Source: Bacteroidales bacterium (GTDB lineage Bacteria > Bacteroidota > Bacteroidia > Bacteroidales > JAOZMU01). Taken from it: a stretch of DNA of 6,451 bases. Where the stretch lies: assembly GCA_029934165.1 (NCBI GenBank), contig JAOZMU010000207.1, positions 1-6,451 of the forward strand, written 5' to 3'. The position numbers were made by a program, and so were the translations under genes. The notes beneath the pieces were generated by a model. It made no database searches and was not told the DNA's origin. It saw only the letters and a program-made list of their open reading frames with translations. This document shows, piece by piece, positions 6,148 through 6,451 of the stretch; within the stretch, counting starts at the first letter, position 1; every line of letters starts with the position of its first letter.

Positions 6148-6241
6148 CGTAAATTGGTTAAATAATGGTTAATAATTAGTATTTACAGTAAGTACTTAAT
6201 GGTATCTAACAAGAAGCGTATTGAACAGATTATCAGATAAA

Positions 6242-6273
6242 TAAGTGCCATACACTTTTTAATATTGAGACAA
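6242..6273 (-). repeat. Interspersed repeat, copy 3 (partial, inverted)
   Basis: The minus strand of these 32 bases matches the last 32 bases of copy 2 (2941-2972) at 31 positions, including the hairpin (6243-6257). The rest of the 94-base unit is missing: at 6274 the sequence switches abruptly to dehydrogenase-like coding sequence. In this copy the innermost hairpin pair is C-A on the plus strand and G-U on the minus strand. Confidence 0.75.
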
Positions 6274-6330
6274 CAACTTCGCAAGTTCTTTTCCTATTCC
6301 TGATGATGCTCCAATTATAAGTACTCTTAC
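6262..6330 (-). pseudogene. N-terminal remnant of a short-chain dehydrogenase/reductase gene
   Basis: The minus strand from 6330 reads VRVLIIGASSGIGKELAKL and then LSQY before a TAA at 6259-6261. The GASSGIG segment is the nucleotide-binding glycine motif of short-chain dehydrogenases, with the expected first strand before it and helix after it. The fragment covers only the first Rossmann unit. No ATG or GTG start lies in frame immediately upstream, where the sequence becomes the GCGTTGTGCG element. The last four codons lie in repeat copy 3. After the stop the same frame reads KVYGTYLSDN, which looks like a second Rossmann strand but may be coincidence because the repeat supplies part of it. 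The piece is too short and lacks the catalytic Y-x3-K, so it cannot be a working enzyme. Confidence 0.7.
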
Positions 6331-6333
6331 AAA

Positions 6334-6390
6334 GGCGTTGTGCGACAGGATAACGGTAGCTTGCCAAAGTTGGCTTGCGATACACTATGT
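6334..6390. repeat. Small GC-richer element related to the hairpin at 5143-5183
   Basis: The segment runs GGCGTTGTGCGACAGG, then ATAACGGT, then AGCTTGCC and TTGGCTTGCG, ending near TATGT. AGCTTGC (6358-6364), GGCTTGC (6372-6378) and the closing TATGT occur in the same order in the element at 5147-5188, with a different centre. GCCAA (6363-6367) and TTGGC (6370-6374) form a palindrome. It directly abuts the dehydrogenase remnant. The GTTGTGC string loosely resembles an integron core site, which is not enough to call it attC. Confidence 0.4.
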
Positions 6391-6396
6391 AATAGG

Positions 6397-6451
6397 ACAA
6401 AGTAAGAACAAAGTAAGAACAAAGTAAGAACAAAGTAAGAACAAAGTAAGA
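6397..6451. repeat. Tandem repeat of ACAAAGTAAGA, five exact copies
   Basis: Five identical 11-base units occupy 6397-6407, 6408-6418, 6419-6429, 6430-6440 and 6441-6451. The array reaches the window edge, so its full length is unknown. Because 11 is not a multiple of three it is unlikely to be coding. Perfect identity implies recent expansion or frequent slippage. Confidence 0.95.

Noticed and set aside
6233..6433. Minus-strand 66-codon reading frame at the right edge
   Set aside because: It is the frame shadow of the dehydrogenase remnant, and its first part is set by the tandem repeat and the small element. The meaningful frame is the one reading GASSGIG.

Overview
The window looks like chromosome of an AT-rich member of the Bacteroidota. 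Four things point there: a lipoprotein signal of the SCNKDE type, a DUF2851 protein (a family typical of this phylum), starts without clear Shine-Dalgarno sequences, and upstream motifs matching the phylum's TTTG / TAnnTTTG promoter. No rRNA, tRNA, CRISPR array or intact transposase gene was seen.

Layout, left to right. A lipoprotein with two copies of one domain lies on the minus strand (51-1061). A 426-base gap follows, holding the lipoprotein promoter and the first copy of an interspersed repeat. The DUF2851 gene is the only plus-strand gene (1488-2762). A second copy of the repeat, in the same orientation, lies just after it, so the gene is bracketed by roughly 94-base direct repeats 1660 bases apart. 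Three minus-strand genes follow: a receiver-domain protein with an unrecognised helical C-terminal half (3029-3907), a tandem universal stress protein (4007-4834) and a secreted ChaN-like protein (5278-6147). A 443-base gap before the stress protein gene contains a long imperfect hairpin and operator-like palindromes. The right end (6242-6451) is a patchwork: an inverted partial third copy of the repeat, a broken N-terminal piece of a short-chain dehydrogenase gene, a small element related to the hairpin in the 443-base gap, and five exact 11-base tandem repeats running off the edge.

The genes do not form one obvious pathway. The gaps between the minus-strand genes and the terminator-like hairpins suggest mostly separate transcription units. 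The stress protein and the receiver protein are close (99 bases) but separated by a good terminator. The strongest unusual signals are the repeat family with a compensated hairpin, its junction with a dehydrogenase gene remnant, and the atypical receiver protein. I see no convincing complete new multi-gene system.
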